Shown piece after piece: positions 37,901 to 52,900 of a stretch of 64,000 bases of DNA. Source of the stretch: Oscillospiraceae bacterium (GTDB lineage: Bacteria; Bacillota; Clostridia; Oscillospirales; Oscillospiraceae); contig WQSX01000009.1 of assembly GCA_009787625.1 (NCBI GenBank), forward strand, positions 1 through 64,000, given 5' to 3'. The position numbers and the translations under genes are program-made. A model generated the notes under the pieces. It made no database searches. It was not told the origin of the DNA and saw nothing but the letters and a program-made list of their open reading frames with translations. Position 1 is the first letter of the stretch. Every line of letters starts with the position of its first letter.

Positions 37901-40900
37901 GGATTCGTTTCAAGCGGATATGACTACGTCAACATCGATCCTTATTTTGGCCCCGTTCGCTTTGACTTAGAAAACATCGCAACACCGGGAAGTGTCAATG
38001 CCGGAAACCCACACAGGCGCCATCCGGGCGTTGACGGCGCCAGCAATCACCCGACACTGCGTATCGAGCGCATTGAGTGGGAGTTTGCAAGCGTTCTTGA
38101 CCCAACGAACTTCAACCAAACACCGGGAGACTCTGCGGCACAGCAAGCAGCACATCAGGCGAGACTTGATGCACTGGAAGCTCATATGAATGCATGGCAA
38201 GGTGTCGGAGATGACGACAAAGAAGCAGAGCGAGCACGCTTTGTCCGTGCAAACAGTCCGTTCAGCATATATAGGGAATTTCAAACCGCAGGTGGTCTGG
38301 AACTTATCCCTGAACACCCGCGCGGACGTGCAGACACAGATTGGACAAATGGTATATGGGCAAATGTGCCTGCGGCACAGCGAGTTGTCCCCGGTATTTT
38401 TGAGACGCATAACCTGACTCATGACCCTGTTTCAAACATTATAATAGAGCCGAGAAACCTGCTTGGTTTCAGAGAAGGTGCATACGGCAGCTCTATTCAA
38501 GCGCGGACACACTTCCATGATTACCTCGTAATATGGAATCCTATGACCAGCTCCGCAGAGCCACTGGTCAGAATCCCACTCAGAGTAAGCATCGAGCCGT
38601 TTGAACTTGGCGTGAGCACCGATGTAAGCGATCGCGACCGTCCCGGAAACACTATATGGAATGTGCGAGATGAATTGGATTGGAATGACATTCCCTATCA
38701 CGGTCTGGCATGGGATTTCGGTCAATTCAATCCGGGTTATGAAGTGTTCTATTGGCTTGCCGGTGAAATACGAAATGTTGAAGGAGTGCTGCAACAAGGT
38801 CATGCACAGCGATTTGTAATTACAAATCATGGTGAATTCCCGATAACAGGCATAGATCCGCTCCTCGGCATGATTACATTTGCTTCGAGTGAGGGTGGCT
38901 GGAGAATCACGGAAGAGGCGCCATATGAAGCTGCAAACGAGCAAAATTTCCGTCTTTCGTGGACGAGATGTCCGGATGTGTTGCCATCAATTGAGCCTTT
39001 CATACTGGAGCAAAGCCACCTGTTTGAAACTGCCACAGATAATGCAAACACCACTACAACAATAGACCACGGAACAAACAACAACCAAGTCAACCTACGT
39101 GTATTCCCGACATACAATCTACCACCCGGCAGACACAACGATGTCCTGTTCATTCGAAACGCAGGCGGATTTGAAATTGCAATACCGTTTACCATACTGA
39201 TTACTGAGTTCGAAACACGTCTTGATGCGGTCGAGTTTGACCCTCGCGCCCAAGGCCTGCCTATTGACCTAGGTTTGGACACGCGCATAATACGTGTGAC
39301 AAACGTGAGCGACTTCCCCGTGCTCACACCGGAGCTGCAGATGATGAGAATTCCGAGTGCGTTTAGGTCTGTAGACCCTGACAACCCCGGACTCTACCGC
39401 TATGGTGTCGGCTACAGAACTGCACCGCACGGCGCTGATAATCTCAGAGATAATCTCATCTACAATCTCTATCCGGCATCTGCACCAACCATGGGTGACT
39501 ACTTCATAGTAGTCGGGAATATCATATGGGATAACTGGAACATGAATATGAACAGGCCGGGTGGAGGATTCTATCTCAGACCCATGTTGGACGGAGATAA
39601 CAATCAGATATATGTGCCTGAGTTAGATGAAAACGACAACCCCGTAATGGTACCCGACCCAAACAATCCGGGCAGTTATATACAAAATATGATACCCGGC
39701 TTTGAGCGTGTGCCTGATGCTAATGACCCAACAGGATTTAGGCGCGTAGCACCTATGACTCCAAATATAACAATGCTCCAGCCCAATCAGAGCTTCTACA
39801 TCGAAGTGCGTATGCTTCCAAACTTGGGGCAAGGACACTTCAGAGAATACATTCGCCTCACAAACAGAAACCACTTTATAGATTTTGTGCCGATAGACTA
39901 CACCGTTATCCACAACATGTTTGCCATGGATGTCCGCCAGCCAACCGATGACGACACACTCGGTGCATCAATGTTCTATCTCGATTTTGGTATAATATAC
40001 TTCGGTGAAGATCTTCCGGACGTTGCAACAATCAGGCTTCACAACACAGGTAACTCAGTTCTCACGAGATACCTGCAACAACTGCTAACACTCAACAATG
40101 TCAACTGGGCAGGACCGACAAACCCATTCGCAGTCCAGCATCCGATCCATATCCCCGGACTTCCGCAGGGTATGATTCCGATTGGTCGTTTTGCAGATAT
40201 TCAAATAAGAATACAGCCCGGTGCTCAGTTTAGGCTCGGCACTCTGGAATCACTTCTCAACATAGAAAGTGAAGATCCCGATCAACCTGTAATACAGATC
40301 CCCGTAAGACTCACAGTGCTTCCGCCGAGAGGCTTTAGCCCTGATGATACAATAACATTCCCACGCGCACCTGTAGGCTATGATCCGGATGCAACAACGC
40401 CGGGTGGCATAGTGATTTTAGAACGTGCAGCAACTGTTATAAACCATCAGCAAAATGCTGAGGGTGAGACAGTTGGTGGTCTCGCAGGTGTCATATACGA
40501 ACATGGTGCTTGGAATGAGGATTTGCAAGGAACTCCTTTCCCGTTTAGAGTTGACAGAACTGTCGGAATAGTAAACGAATATGTCAATGACGAACGTGTC
40601 GGAACCAATGTTGTAAGAGACCGCGGTAGCTTTATGGTCCGCCCGATTGAAGGCTTGCCGCCCGGCACACATACTGCGTGGATATACATTGAGTTTGACC
40701 ATGCAGAGGCGCCGCTGCGAGTAGACCTGAGTTTCACAGTCGACCCGCTTGTGGGGCAGCTCAGCCCGTCAGAACTCGTCTGGGATGCAAGACCTGTGGG
40801 CTACACAGCACTTGGTGTACCACCACAGAGGATCTATGTCGAAAACATAACCCAAACTTTACTGCCTTGGCTTGACTGGGGATTTGATGTAAGCGAAATA

Positions 40901-43900
40901 GCTGTCACAGCTGATAATGATGCATTCCAAATAAGATTGCCCGGTCAGGTCAATTGGAGAGACTCAATCAGCGCAGAAGATCTTCTCGCGGCATTTGCGG
41001 AAATTGCTCCAAACGGCTCTGCACCGATTGAAGTGCGCCCGATAATAGGTCTCCCGCAAGGCTCACACACGGGAACGGTCAGCTTTGTAATAGGCAGAGA
41101 TGCAGATGCCTTGCAGGGCACTTTTACCGCTCCCGAACTTGTTGCAAATCTAAGCTTCACAGTTGCGCTTCCGGGCTACATGGTGATGGTCTCACCCGAG
41201 ACAAGAACATGGACACCGCAGGGTTATCGCTATGGCGAACAACCACAGATGTGGTTTGATATAATCAATGTCGGCGACCAACCCATAACAAATATCATAG
41301 CAAACTTCAACGCAAACTACTTTGAAGTAGTGCAAGTCCGTGATGAAGGCGACAATCTTGTGCCAAGAATCATAGATCCTGCGGCAACAGCAATTGCAAA
41401 TGAAGATGTATTGGTCACACCGGATACAGTTATTGTACCCCTTTCCATGCACGGCGACCCGGGAGTAAACCCGGACGGTGACTTACCGCACACAGTGCGT
41501 GTGTTTGTACGCCCCGTTCGCGGTCATGCGCCGAACGGACTTCAACCGAGAGAGTTTGCAGCAAATCTTAACGTCCGTGCAGACAGTGCGCGCCAAGATA
41601 TTTCAAACGTGGTTCACGGAGTAGGGCAGACTCGCTTTACAGTCTTACCTGCGAGCACAGATGTAGTATGGCCCGACCCGCAATATGAGCCGGGTGCCGA
41701 AATAAGCGTCGGTGAATACGAAGACGGAATATACGTCGCACGTTGGGAGCCCACAGATGCAGGATTCTCACTCAGACCAACAATAGAATTTACTCTGCAT
41801 AACCTGGGGCCGAGTGCAACCTATGGCGGTGAGCTATACAATGTGACAGCCAGACTAACAAATAACGCATTTGAGTTTGTAAACCTCGGAAACAATAACC
41901 GAATAGTGCCGGAGGGCGGCTCAACCTCATGGCTCGTCCGTCCACGAACAGGGCTTGTGCCGTTTGAATACGAGGCATACCTCGTGATTACAGCGGCAAA
42001 CGGAGTAGAGCATAGAATACCGCTCCGCTTTGAAGTAAACCCCGCAAGAGCTCTTGTATCTCCGAACATTCACGATTGGGGACAAATAACAGCAGGGTAT
42101 ACTTTGGGTATGCTTGAAACAATCTGGGTGCGCATTACAAATACAGGCGCACAACCACTCCCACCGCTGGATATCAGCATGGATATGGGCGATAACTCGC
42201 CGATATACCTCATAGATGAGACACTCGTAAATGCCGCAGGCGCAGAAGTTCCTATCCTCGGACCGGGCGCAACCGCATTTATACGAGTACGCCCACAGCT
42301 CGGAAGACCGTTGGGAAGCTACACAGACCACCTGTTTATCCGCGGCGAATATCTCGGCTTTGATCCAAATGACCCAATAGACCCCGATTTAATAGACTTC
42401 GGTAACGCCCCATATGTGCGCGTACCGCTGAGCTTCACAGTTGTACCACCTGTAGCGACAGCAAACCCGACAGGGCTCAACTTCTCTGCAGGCGTAGGTT
42501 ATGTACTTACAAACCCCGCCTTGACTCAAACAGTAAGCATTCTCAGAAGCCTCGACCAATACATGATTTATGACGTTACAGCCTCATGGCAAAACGGCAG
42601 TGTATTCAGTGTTATTGATGGTTTTGAAATGGTGCCGACACTGCTGCCACCCGCAGTGAGAGCAGATGATTTGACCATAGCTCCGAGCTTTAGCCTAAAT
42701 ATCCGACCCGTACACGGGCTTCCTGCGGGAATCCACAGTGATGTGCTTGTATTTACGGGAAGACATGACTTTAGGCTCGAAGTACCCGTGACATTTGCGG
42801 TAAGTACGGTTGAAGTTACATTCAACCCCGACCCTGTTGTGTTTATTCCGAGAATTTTGGGTTACACAAACCCCGAATGGAAAACTGTGTCAGTCAGAAT
42901 TTCAGACAATGTACCTGCCAATGTGACCGAGGTGACGGGCATACAAACGGTAAGGCTTGCAAGCGGTGCAAACTTCACGGTACGTCCATATACAGATCCG
43001 CTGCTAGACTACCACGCGGAGATAATTACAAGAAATCCCGATGACTTCAGATTCATAGTATTCCCACGAGAAGGACTGCCCCTCGGCAGACACACCGACA
43101 CAGTTCTAATTGAGGGTGAAGGCGGATTCTTCGCAAGTGTCAGTGTCATATTTGATGTAGTTGAGTCCGAATTTTCGGCAAGAATCGACCCCGCAGGAAA
43201 AACATGGGCGCAAGCACGCATAGGCTACAGACTGGAGCCAAATCCCACCCCCGGCCATATCTACGAGCATACATTCACAATAACAAACACAGGCACAGGC
43301 CCGCTCACAGGTCTACGTGCGTTTATGCGCTATGGCAACGGCTTTATGATTTCATCGCCCATAACTCCGACTTCATTTGCAGTTGACGGCTTTGTGCCTG
43401 ACGGCCTGAGGGAAACAGCGACAATCGGGGTCCGCCCACATCTGAGTATGCCTGCAGGCATCTATCAAGATGTGCTTGTAATAGTGGACGCACACGGGCG
43501 TATAATGCTTGAAGCACCTCTGATGTTCTCAGTAGCTGAGTTTCGTGTCGGCGTAGAACCGGCTCCGGTGGCAAACTGGAGAGTAGTCCACGGCTACACA
43601 GAGAACGATTTTGAAATATATCCAAATGTCGGAGTGGGAACTTTCACACTTACAAATCTCGAATCATTCAGGCTCGAAGGCATTACAGCCACAGTTACAG
43701 GAACGATTCTGGGCGAGACAATCCCGACATTCTTAGATGCCGAGCTATCGCACACATACATGAATGCGAGATACGGATTACGCGACACAATGACAGTGAC
43801 AGTGCGTCCGCGCACAGGACTTCCCGTAGGCACACACACAGGTATTCTGGAAATCAGAGGCAGAGACACAGCACATTCAGGTCACTTCATAATACCGGTT

Positions 43901-46900
43901 GAGCTTACGATAGTTGTAACTCCACCACCGTTTACGTTTACTATAGATGATGTAAACTTTACACCGGTTAATCCTTTTGGTGTCAGCTATGCGGGAATAC
44001 TACAAGATCACATTAATGTCGGTGGGTCTTTAGCACCGAGGCGTATTACAGTTGTAAACACAAGTATTCTGACTATAACAAATCTCGCCGCAGCACTTTC
44101 ACGCACAGACTTTGAAATTGTGGGCTCGCTTTCATCTTACACATTGGAGCCATTTGGATCATTTGCAGATGATGGCACAACAAGAACGGACATGATACAT
44201 CTCTATGTCAGGCCGAGACTAGGCTTAACAGGCGGGGGAGAATTTGCTCAAACCAGAACGTACACAGATATCTTGACAATATCAGGACTATCTTTCGTCA
44301 CGGTTACAAATCCGGACGGGGTGGAGCAGCTGGAACCGACAGGCAATTCAGTGACAATGAGCTCAAACATTGAAATGAGACTGGATGGCCCCGCACCGAC
44401 ATTCCGTTTGGAAAAAACACTCGAAGGTCCTACAAATGTGGCAGGTTACATTGATGAGTCTCAAAATGAGTACCATAGAACAATACGATTGAGAAATGTG
44501 GGCACAGGACTCTTGCGCTTTAGCAATATGAATTTAGAGCTACCAAGCGGTTTTGAAATTGTTCCGGGATATGAGTTGCCAACAGGCAACCCACTTGCAG
44601 GGCTGGCAGGGTCAAATCAATATGGCGTCGGTGGCGGATACATCGACATAAGAATACGCCCAACCACAGCGACCATGAGCCAAGTAGGCACTCACGGGGG
44701 CGGTTTGGTGCTACGCCATAACGCAGTTCAAGTCGGACACATTGCGCCGAATGCTCCTGCCGGCACACCACCTACAGCACTTGAGGTGACAATGACAGTC
44801 AGACCACGCTCATTCATAGTGTCACCCGGAGCGAGATCATTTGAACTGTACCTGGGTGAAAACCCAACGATACTCTCTGAGCACACAGAGACACTGACCA
44901 TAACAAACAACGCAGGAGTAGCGCTAAACCTCGGAAGGCTCGAAAACGGTGCCCTGGTAGACAGCGACCTCACATTTGAGTTTATGCCAAACTGGTTCGA
45001 AATCGTCCCCGGAACATGGGATGATGACAGAGAGCTTGCTCAAGGAACGAGCGCAACATTTAACGTGAGACCACGCTACGGCTTTACAAATCTACGCGGA
45101 CAGTTCCCGATAGCACTACAGTTCACACATCGTAGCGGAATGCTCCACACCCGTGCAGTCGGAGCGTCAACAGACGATGCCCCCGTAGCACTGACCCTAA
45201 TCATCGCCCCACCGCAATTCACAGTTGACATATCAGGAGATGCCGAAGCAATACCGGGAGCCAACCCCGAAGCAAATCGTTATGTGTTTAACTACTACAT
45301 TGACGAACCCGCAAATGCTCACCCGCGCACCGTCACGATAACAAACACAAGCCGTGTGCCTCTCTGCCTCAACACACTCATGATGGTTCAGCTCTCAGGA
45401 GGAACTAACAGTAACTTTGCAATACCTGCCATATCCACATGGCAATACTACTCGATAGACACCGAGACCGGCTACAGATACATTGCACCGGAGGGCGGAA
45501 GCGTGACATTCGTCCTGCACCCGACAGAAGATGCACTCAGAGCCAACATGGTTCAATCTCGCGGACTTGAACGTGATGAAGTATTGAGCATTTGGCACAG
45601 ATACCAAGACACAGCAGCTCACGAAAACAGAAATATCAGGCTGGTAATCGAAACACCAAGCTTTGATATCATAACTGATGCGCCAATAGATACAATAGAG
45701 CTTGACGTGGGCGAAAACCGCACACTGGTAGGAAACGTGCGAGACATTACAATCGAAAACACAGGCAGAGGACCGATTTTCCTGGATCCGGACCTAGCTA
45801 CTGAACTGGCGAGCAACAACTTTATAAGCGGAAGCGTTATAAACGATGTTTTTGAAAACGGAGAGCTCGTACTGGGTGATCTCGTAATCTCGATGAACCA
45901 TGCAGATTTTGAGTTTGCACTAATTGCCGCTGAGCATTATAACAATTGGCTGCAGCCGGGGCAGACGTTAACTGTGAGAGTACGGGCGACTTTAGCGGCG
46001 AGCACAACTCCGAACGCAACAGGCGCAGAAAGAACGGGAGTTCTAAACTTTGAGCACATAATCAGGCAGACAAACGGAAACCCAACACTGAGTGTTCCGG
46101 GTGCAACAGGCAGCAGAGACATCGTACTAAACGTGACAGAACTGAGCACAGAGCTCACTTTAGACCCGGAATACCGCACATTCAACTATGAGCTCAGAGA
46201 ACCACGGAGAACAGGCGCAAGTGACCGTATCCATGTGACAATACGAAACACCTCAGCCACAGAGGGCATACCATTTGATCGCATGAACTTTGAGCTTATC
46301 GACACACTTGAGGACACCCACCCACTCTATAGCGGTTTGTTTGATCTGGAACTACCTGGCAGCGCATATGTTTTACCTGCAGGGGAGAGTAGGGAGTTAT
46401 GGCTGATACCAACCCAAGCCGCAATAGACCACGGCATTGCAAGCTACAACGTGATTTTGAGAATGACACTCACATCTCCAAGCGGAGCGACTATTCCACA
46501 AGAAATAGACCTCGTGCTGAATGTCACTCCAATAGGCACCACAGTGACACTTGAATCTCTCAGCTATAACATATATGTCAGCGAAGTGCCGAACGGTGCT
46601 GCAATTGATGCGCACACCGGCAGGATAAGGCTGACAAACACAGGTCAAGGTGCGATACACATTGACAACGAACTAGCCATAACATTCGGAGCGACAGGAA
46701 CGCTCGGAGCGCGTTTCTTCGGTGGACAAATTGTATTCATAGACCCGCCAACGAACAGATTGCTCGAAGCAGGCGAGTTCATAGACATTGACGTGCGGAT
46801 AAATCCTGCAGTGAGAGCAACTCTCGCAGAAGTCGACACCCACGAAATCACAATGTCAGTATTAATCACACCAACAAACGCCGCAGAGGCAGATATCACA

Positions 46901-49900
46901 ACCCACACAAGAACCATGACTCTCGAAGTGCGGCCCGTAAACTTCACAGCAACATGGACACCTGTGGCAAATCCGCAAGATGTTGAGATGGGCTGGGGTG
47001 AAGACCCGAACAACCACATCAGATTCCTATACCTGAGAAATCAGTCCACCAGAGAAGTGATAAATCTCGGAAACATAACTCCGCGAAGCTTCATAAACGA
47101 TGTATTTGAGTTTGGCACCGTTGAAAACGGAACCTTCACACAAGGTTGGCCGACTACAGCGGAGCTCGCTGTGGCAAGTTCGACGGCGGTACCCGGCGAC
47201 CCGGTTGTGATAGCGGTGAGAGCAATCCCCGAAGCAACCCCGTTACACGCAATGCTGGGAAGAGTAACCAATGCCCCCGGCACACACCCCGATGCCTTAC
47301 ACTTGACATATGCCCGCAGCACAAGCACGCTTATTGATGATGTCGCAGTATCACACAACATACCTACAAATCTGATAATAGCTCAGCCGACATTCGAAGT
47401 AATCACTCCCGCAGACTCCGGTCCTGTAAACTTCAGCCTGTACGTGGGCGAAATCCCAACGAACCCCCACGGCATACAGAATGTGAGAATTAGAAACACA
47501 GGTTATGGTAACATAAACCTCGATACTATACAGCTTAACTTAGAATACACGGGTGTGACATTCTTTGCCTACACCCAACCTACAGGAGTGCTTTTACCGA
47601 ATGCCTACAGAGACATTCAAGTCAGAGTGGTAAGTGCACCGGCATTTGCAAACGTCGGAAACCACACAGCAACACTATCCATAGAACTTCAGCCGGGAAC
47701 AGCGTCAGCAGAGGTAACGCTGAACCTTGAAGTCTTGCCCGTAAACTTCACAGCAACATGGGCACCTGCGGCAAGTCTGCAAAATGTCACAATGGGCTGG
47801 GGTGAAGACCCGAACAACCATATCAGATTCCTATATCTGAGAAATCAATCCACCAGAGAAGTGATAGACCTCGCAAACATAATTCTGCATGACTTCGAAA
47901 ACAGCATATTTGAGTACGGAACTTATGCAGGCGGAACCTTCACACAAGGTTGGCCGACTTCTGAACAACTAGCTGTGGCGAGCTCGCCGACAGTAGCCGG
48001 CAACCCGGTCGTGATAGCGGTGAGAGCAGTCCCCGAAGCAACAGCGTCTCACGCAATGTTCGGAAGAGTTACTAATGCCCCCGGCACGCATCTGGACTTC
48101 CTGCGCCTCACATATGCCCGCAGTACGAGCACGCTTATTGACGATGTCACGTTATCACATAATCTACCGACAAATCTGATAATAAATGAGCCGACATTCA
48201 CCGTAACTACACCAATACCACCCGCCCCTGTAAACTTCAGCCTATACGTGGGCGAGGCTCCAACAGTGGCGAATAACGGCATACAAAATGTGAGAATCAC
48301 AAACACAGGCACAGGTAACATAAACCTAAACACAGTAAATCTAAACATCACAGGTGCAACGTTCTTTAGTTACACCCAGCCTACAGGAACTCTTGCTCCC
48401 GGTGCTTACAGAGACATTCAAGTAAGAGTTATAAGCGCACCGACATTTGCAAACGTCGGAAACCACACAGCAACACTATCCATAACATTACAGCCCGGAA
48501 CAGCGTCAGCAAATGTAACGCTAAATCTCACAGTTCTTCCCGTAAACTTCACAGCAACATGGGAACCTGCGGCAAGTCTGCAAAATGTCCAAATGGGCTG
48601 GGGCGAAGACCCGAATGCCCACATAAGATTCCTATATCTGAGAAATCAGTCCACCAGACAGACGATTAATCTCGCAGCAATTGAGCGAAGCTTCGTAGTA
48701 GCCGGCATATTTGAGTACGGAACTATTGTAGACGGAACCTTCACACCGGGATGGCCTTCAGGGCAGCTCGCAGTAGCAAGCTCCCCGACGGTAGCCGGCG
48801 ACCCGGTTGTGATTGCACTCAGAGCAATCTCCGAAGCAACAGCGTCTCACGCAATGCTCGGAAGAGTAACCCATGCCCCCGGTCCACATCCTGACTTCCT
48901 AAGCTTGGTGTATGCCCGCAGCAACAACGGCTTTGCAAATGTAGGCGCAACGGTCACTGCACCTCGCGATATACCGGTAACGCTGACAATCACTCAGCCG
49001 ACATTTACAGTAACCAGCCCCGCAGCGTCCGCCCCTGTAAACTACAGCCTATACGTGGGCGAGGCTCCGACAGTGGCAAATAACGGCATACAGTATGTGA
49101 GAATCACAAACACAGGCGCAGGTAACATAAACCTAAACACAGTAACCCTAAACATCACAGGTGCGGCGTTCTTCACCTTCACCCAACCTACAGGTTTGCT
49201 CGCTCCCGGTGCCTACAGAGACATTCAAGTCAGGGTGATAAGCGCACCGGCATTTGAAAACGTCGGAACCCACACAGCAACACTGTCCATCGCACTTCAG
49301 CCCGGAACAGCGTCAGCAACTGTACCGCTTAGTCTTACAGTTCTGCCCGTGAACTTCGCTGTAGAACGCCCGGCACCTTGGAATATCTCTGTATTCTGGG
49401 GCGAAGAGGCAAACAACCACCAACGCACCTTTACGCTCAGAAATCTCTCAACGAGAGAATCCATAAACCTTGCGGACATAACACTTGGCTCAGATATCTT
49501 CGTGGATCAAGATTTACTCGAAATCATAGCGATAAACGGTGTGGCAGTAACAGGCTGGCCGACTGTCAGGACGACAGCTCCGGTAATAGCTCCAAACGGC
49601 GCAGTTACAGTTACACTCAGAGCAGTAGCAGACCCGACATTCGGCGGGCGCGTGAGCATAGACCCGGGTGTGTACAATACCCACATTCGCCTGACATACG
49701 CCCGAAGCAACAACACGCTCCAAGGCGCAACTGCACCGCAGACGCGTGATGTACCAATCACGCTGACAGTGAACAAAGCCACGCCGAACTTCTCAATAAC
49801 AACACCATCACCCCTGGCGTTTAATGTCTACGTAGGTGAAGTTCCCGTCGCAGGTCACGGCGTAATAAATGTGCGGATTCATAATCTTTCGCCGGCCGCA

Positions 49901-52900
49901 CCGATAGACCTATACAACATGCAAATAGCCTTTACAGGTGGTACATACGCATTCTTTGGATACACACAAGTGGCCCCGGATCAAAGAATGCTCCTGCCGA
50001 ATACCCACAGGGATGTAAGCGTTCACGTTTTACCGCCTCCGCCATACACAACCTTCGCCATGGCACATGTTGGCAACCACACTCGTACCATGACGATTAC
50101 ACTGGCGGGTAATTCCTATACAAATGGCGTGCAAGGCTCCTTCACAGAGCTACGCTCAATCGGGCTCACACTGGATGTCCGCCCTGTAAACTTTGATGTG
50201 ACACTAATCCCTGCGACATCAGGCACTGCTTGGGGCGATCTCGAAATGAACCGTCTGGTAAACCCAAATGACCACATACGCCTCTTCACGTTGCAAAACC
50301 GCTCGACCAGACAAGAAATCAGCCTTGCCGACATTGACATAGATTTTCTTGGAAGAAATCTTGCAGGAACCTCGCTGCCACTACCAAATATTGCACAGCC
50401 GAATGTGATGTTTGAGTACGGCAGGATGGTCGGCACTACGTTTTCACCGTTCCCTGCGGGAGCAAATCTCACAGTCGCACCATCGACAGCTCAAGCCGGA
50501 GCGACGTTTGAAGTGGCAATAAGAGTAATCGGCACCCCGCTGGTGACATGGCCTCACGGATTATATAGCGGCACAATGGAAATCAGATACGATCGGAGTA
50601 CGCATGTTTCCGCAAACCATGTGCATTCAATAAATCTGGATATAGTCCACGCAACTCTTTCAGTGGAAGGTGCGGGCGGCATCGCGTTCGACCTCTATGT
50701 AGGCGAGTATCCGCTGACGGACACAGTAGCACACAATGGCAGACAACGAATTTCTTTCAGTAACATGAGTGAAGGACCGATTGTGTTTGCTGATATGGAC
50801 ATACAGTTCTCAAACGAAGGAGGAAGATTCTTCCAAGGAACTCATGCTACTTTGGCTCGCTCATACGAAATAGTAGGTACAGGAACGCAGTTGGCACCAT
50901 CACAAAGTGCAGATCTGAGCTTCTGGGTTTCCGCTCCACCACTCCCTACTGACATAGGCAGACATGCGGTTGACATGGAAATTCGCACAGTGTACACTGC
51001 GGATCCGCTGGTAATAAGGTTCTACATAGAAATTCACCCTGTCGACTTTACAGTACAGTGGTTACCCGTACCGCCCCTACCGCAACCCGATACAGCAAAT
51101 CCACGAAATCTGGAAATGTACTGGGGCGAAAACGCCGACGACCACTTACGCACAATACGTCTGCGCAACCTCTCCACAAGAGAAGAGATTAACCTCGCAG
51201 ACATCGTATGGAACTTACTTCCGAATGTCGCCGAATTCTTTGAAGTTGTGGAAATAGAAGTGTATGACGACGGAAACATGGAGCAGGTGTGGATGCCATC
51301 ACCGGGTAACTACTGGCCGACTACCGCAGACATGATAATTCTGCCGAAGAGAGAAACACGCGATGACCCAAGAGGTGGCGAGGCGATTTACATTACAATA
51401 AGGGTCGTGCCGAATCAGCCCACAGGTTCAAACCTACCCGGCAGAGTGGTCCGAGCTCCGGGCACCCATACGGGTAACATGCAATTCACCTACAGCCGCA
51501 GCACATATATTGAGACTACGGGCATACGCGGGCATCAAGACCCTGTTTCGCTCAGAGTTATTGCACCTAGCTTTTCAGTACTCGCTCCGGCACCACCGGC
51601 TCTAATGCGTTTTAGTCTGTACGTGGGAGAAACCCCGACAGCACCGCACGGAGTACAGCAAGTGAGAATCAGAAACACAGGCGCAGGGGTCATAGACCTC
51701 GACAGGGTGGAGCTTTACATCGGCGGCGCAGATGCGACACTATTTAACTTTGTTCAGCCAACGGGCGTACTCCTGCCCGGTGCCGAAACATACATTGAAA
51801 TCTATGTAATTGCTGCGCCTGCTGTGGAATACATCGGAACCCACACCGCAAACGTGACAGTTACACTCAACCCCGGCGGAGCTGCTGCAACAGTGAACAT
51901 TGAGTACACCGTGTTGCCCGTCAACGTTGATGTAACATTACCTTCGGTATTTGATGTGGCAATCAATCAAGATGAATATGTAGATGAGCAAGCTCACTTG
52001 CGTGTTGTGAGATTACGCAACCTCTCCACAAGAGAATCCATCGGCATATCAGACATCTTATATGACTTCGATGAGGAACTCTTTGAAATCGTGGAAGATT
52101 GGCCCGATTCAGGTGATGGCGAATACCTCTCGCCCGGTCAAGTATTTACGTTCACACTGAGGGCAAAAGCGGATAACTACCATGCATCTGCCACATATGG
52201 CATGGTTGACCGAACCCTCGACCCCGGCATACATTCTGACATCTTATGGCTCACTTATGCACGTAGCGAAAACACATACTACCGCGGCAGTGTGGTGTAT
52301 GCTTCGCACGAACTGCCGATAAATCTCACAGTAAATCCTTACGTCATCTTTGTCTGGAACTTTATTAACCGCGACGGACACAGTGTAACTGTTTCGGATG
52401 AATACGGAAACCCATTAGATGATTACGTAAGACTAAACATAGCATACGGAGAGCGATTCGGTTCGCAGAACTTCCCGCTCCCGGTTGTACCAAGAAGAGA
52501 TGGCTATGCTCCAACCGGTTGGTTCGAAACCCAAGCGTATGCAATATTCGTTGACCATGCCGATATAGCCGGAGTACCAAATCTTCCGGGATTCATCCGC
52601 TTTGACCAAAGACCGATAACCGCGAACAGCAGATTTTACTCGGGCTGGGCAGACGGCGGAACTATAGAAGTTGTGGTTGACGTTGAAGTCGGTGTTGAGG
52701 CGGGAATGAATGGCATAAGCGCCGAATCCGTAACGGTAGTGATAAACGGAGTTCCCGTTCCCATCGAAGATCTTCGCCACGGAGTAGCTGTTCCGGTAGG
52801 TCACAGAATTCAACTTTCAGCGGCTACATGTGACTACTTCAGACTAAACAGATGGGTTGCAGAAGGCTGGCCCTCAGGTCTCGCACTACCACACGGTGTT

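Noticed and set aside
46937-49348. CRISPR array or transposon array as the cause of the repetition
   Set aside because: The repeats are 0.8 kb, in frame, and encode beta-rich protein units without spacers.
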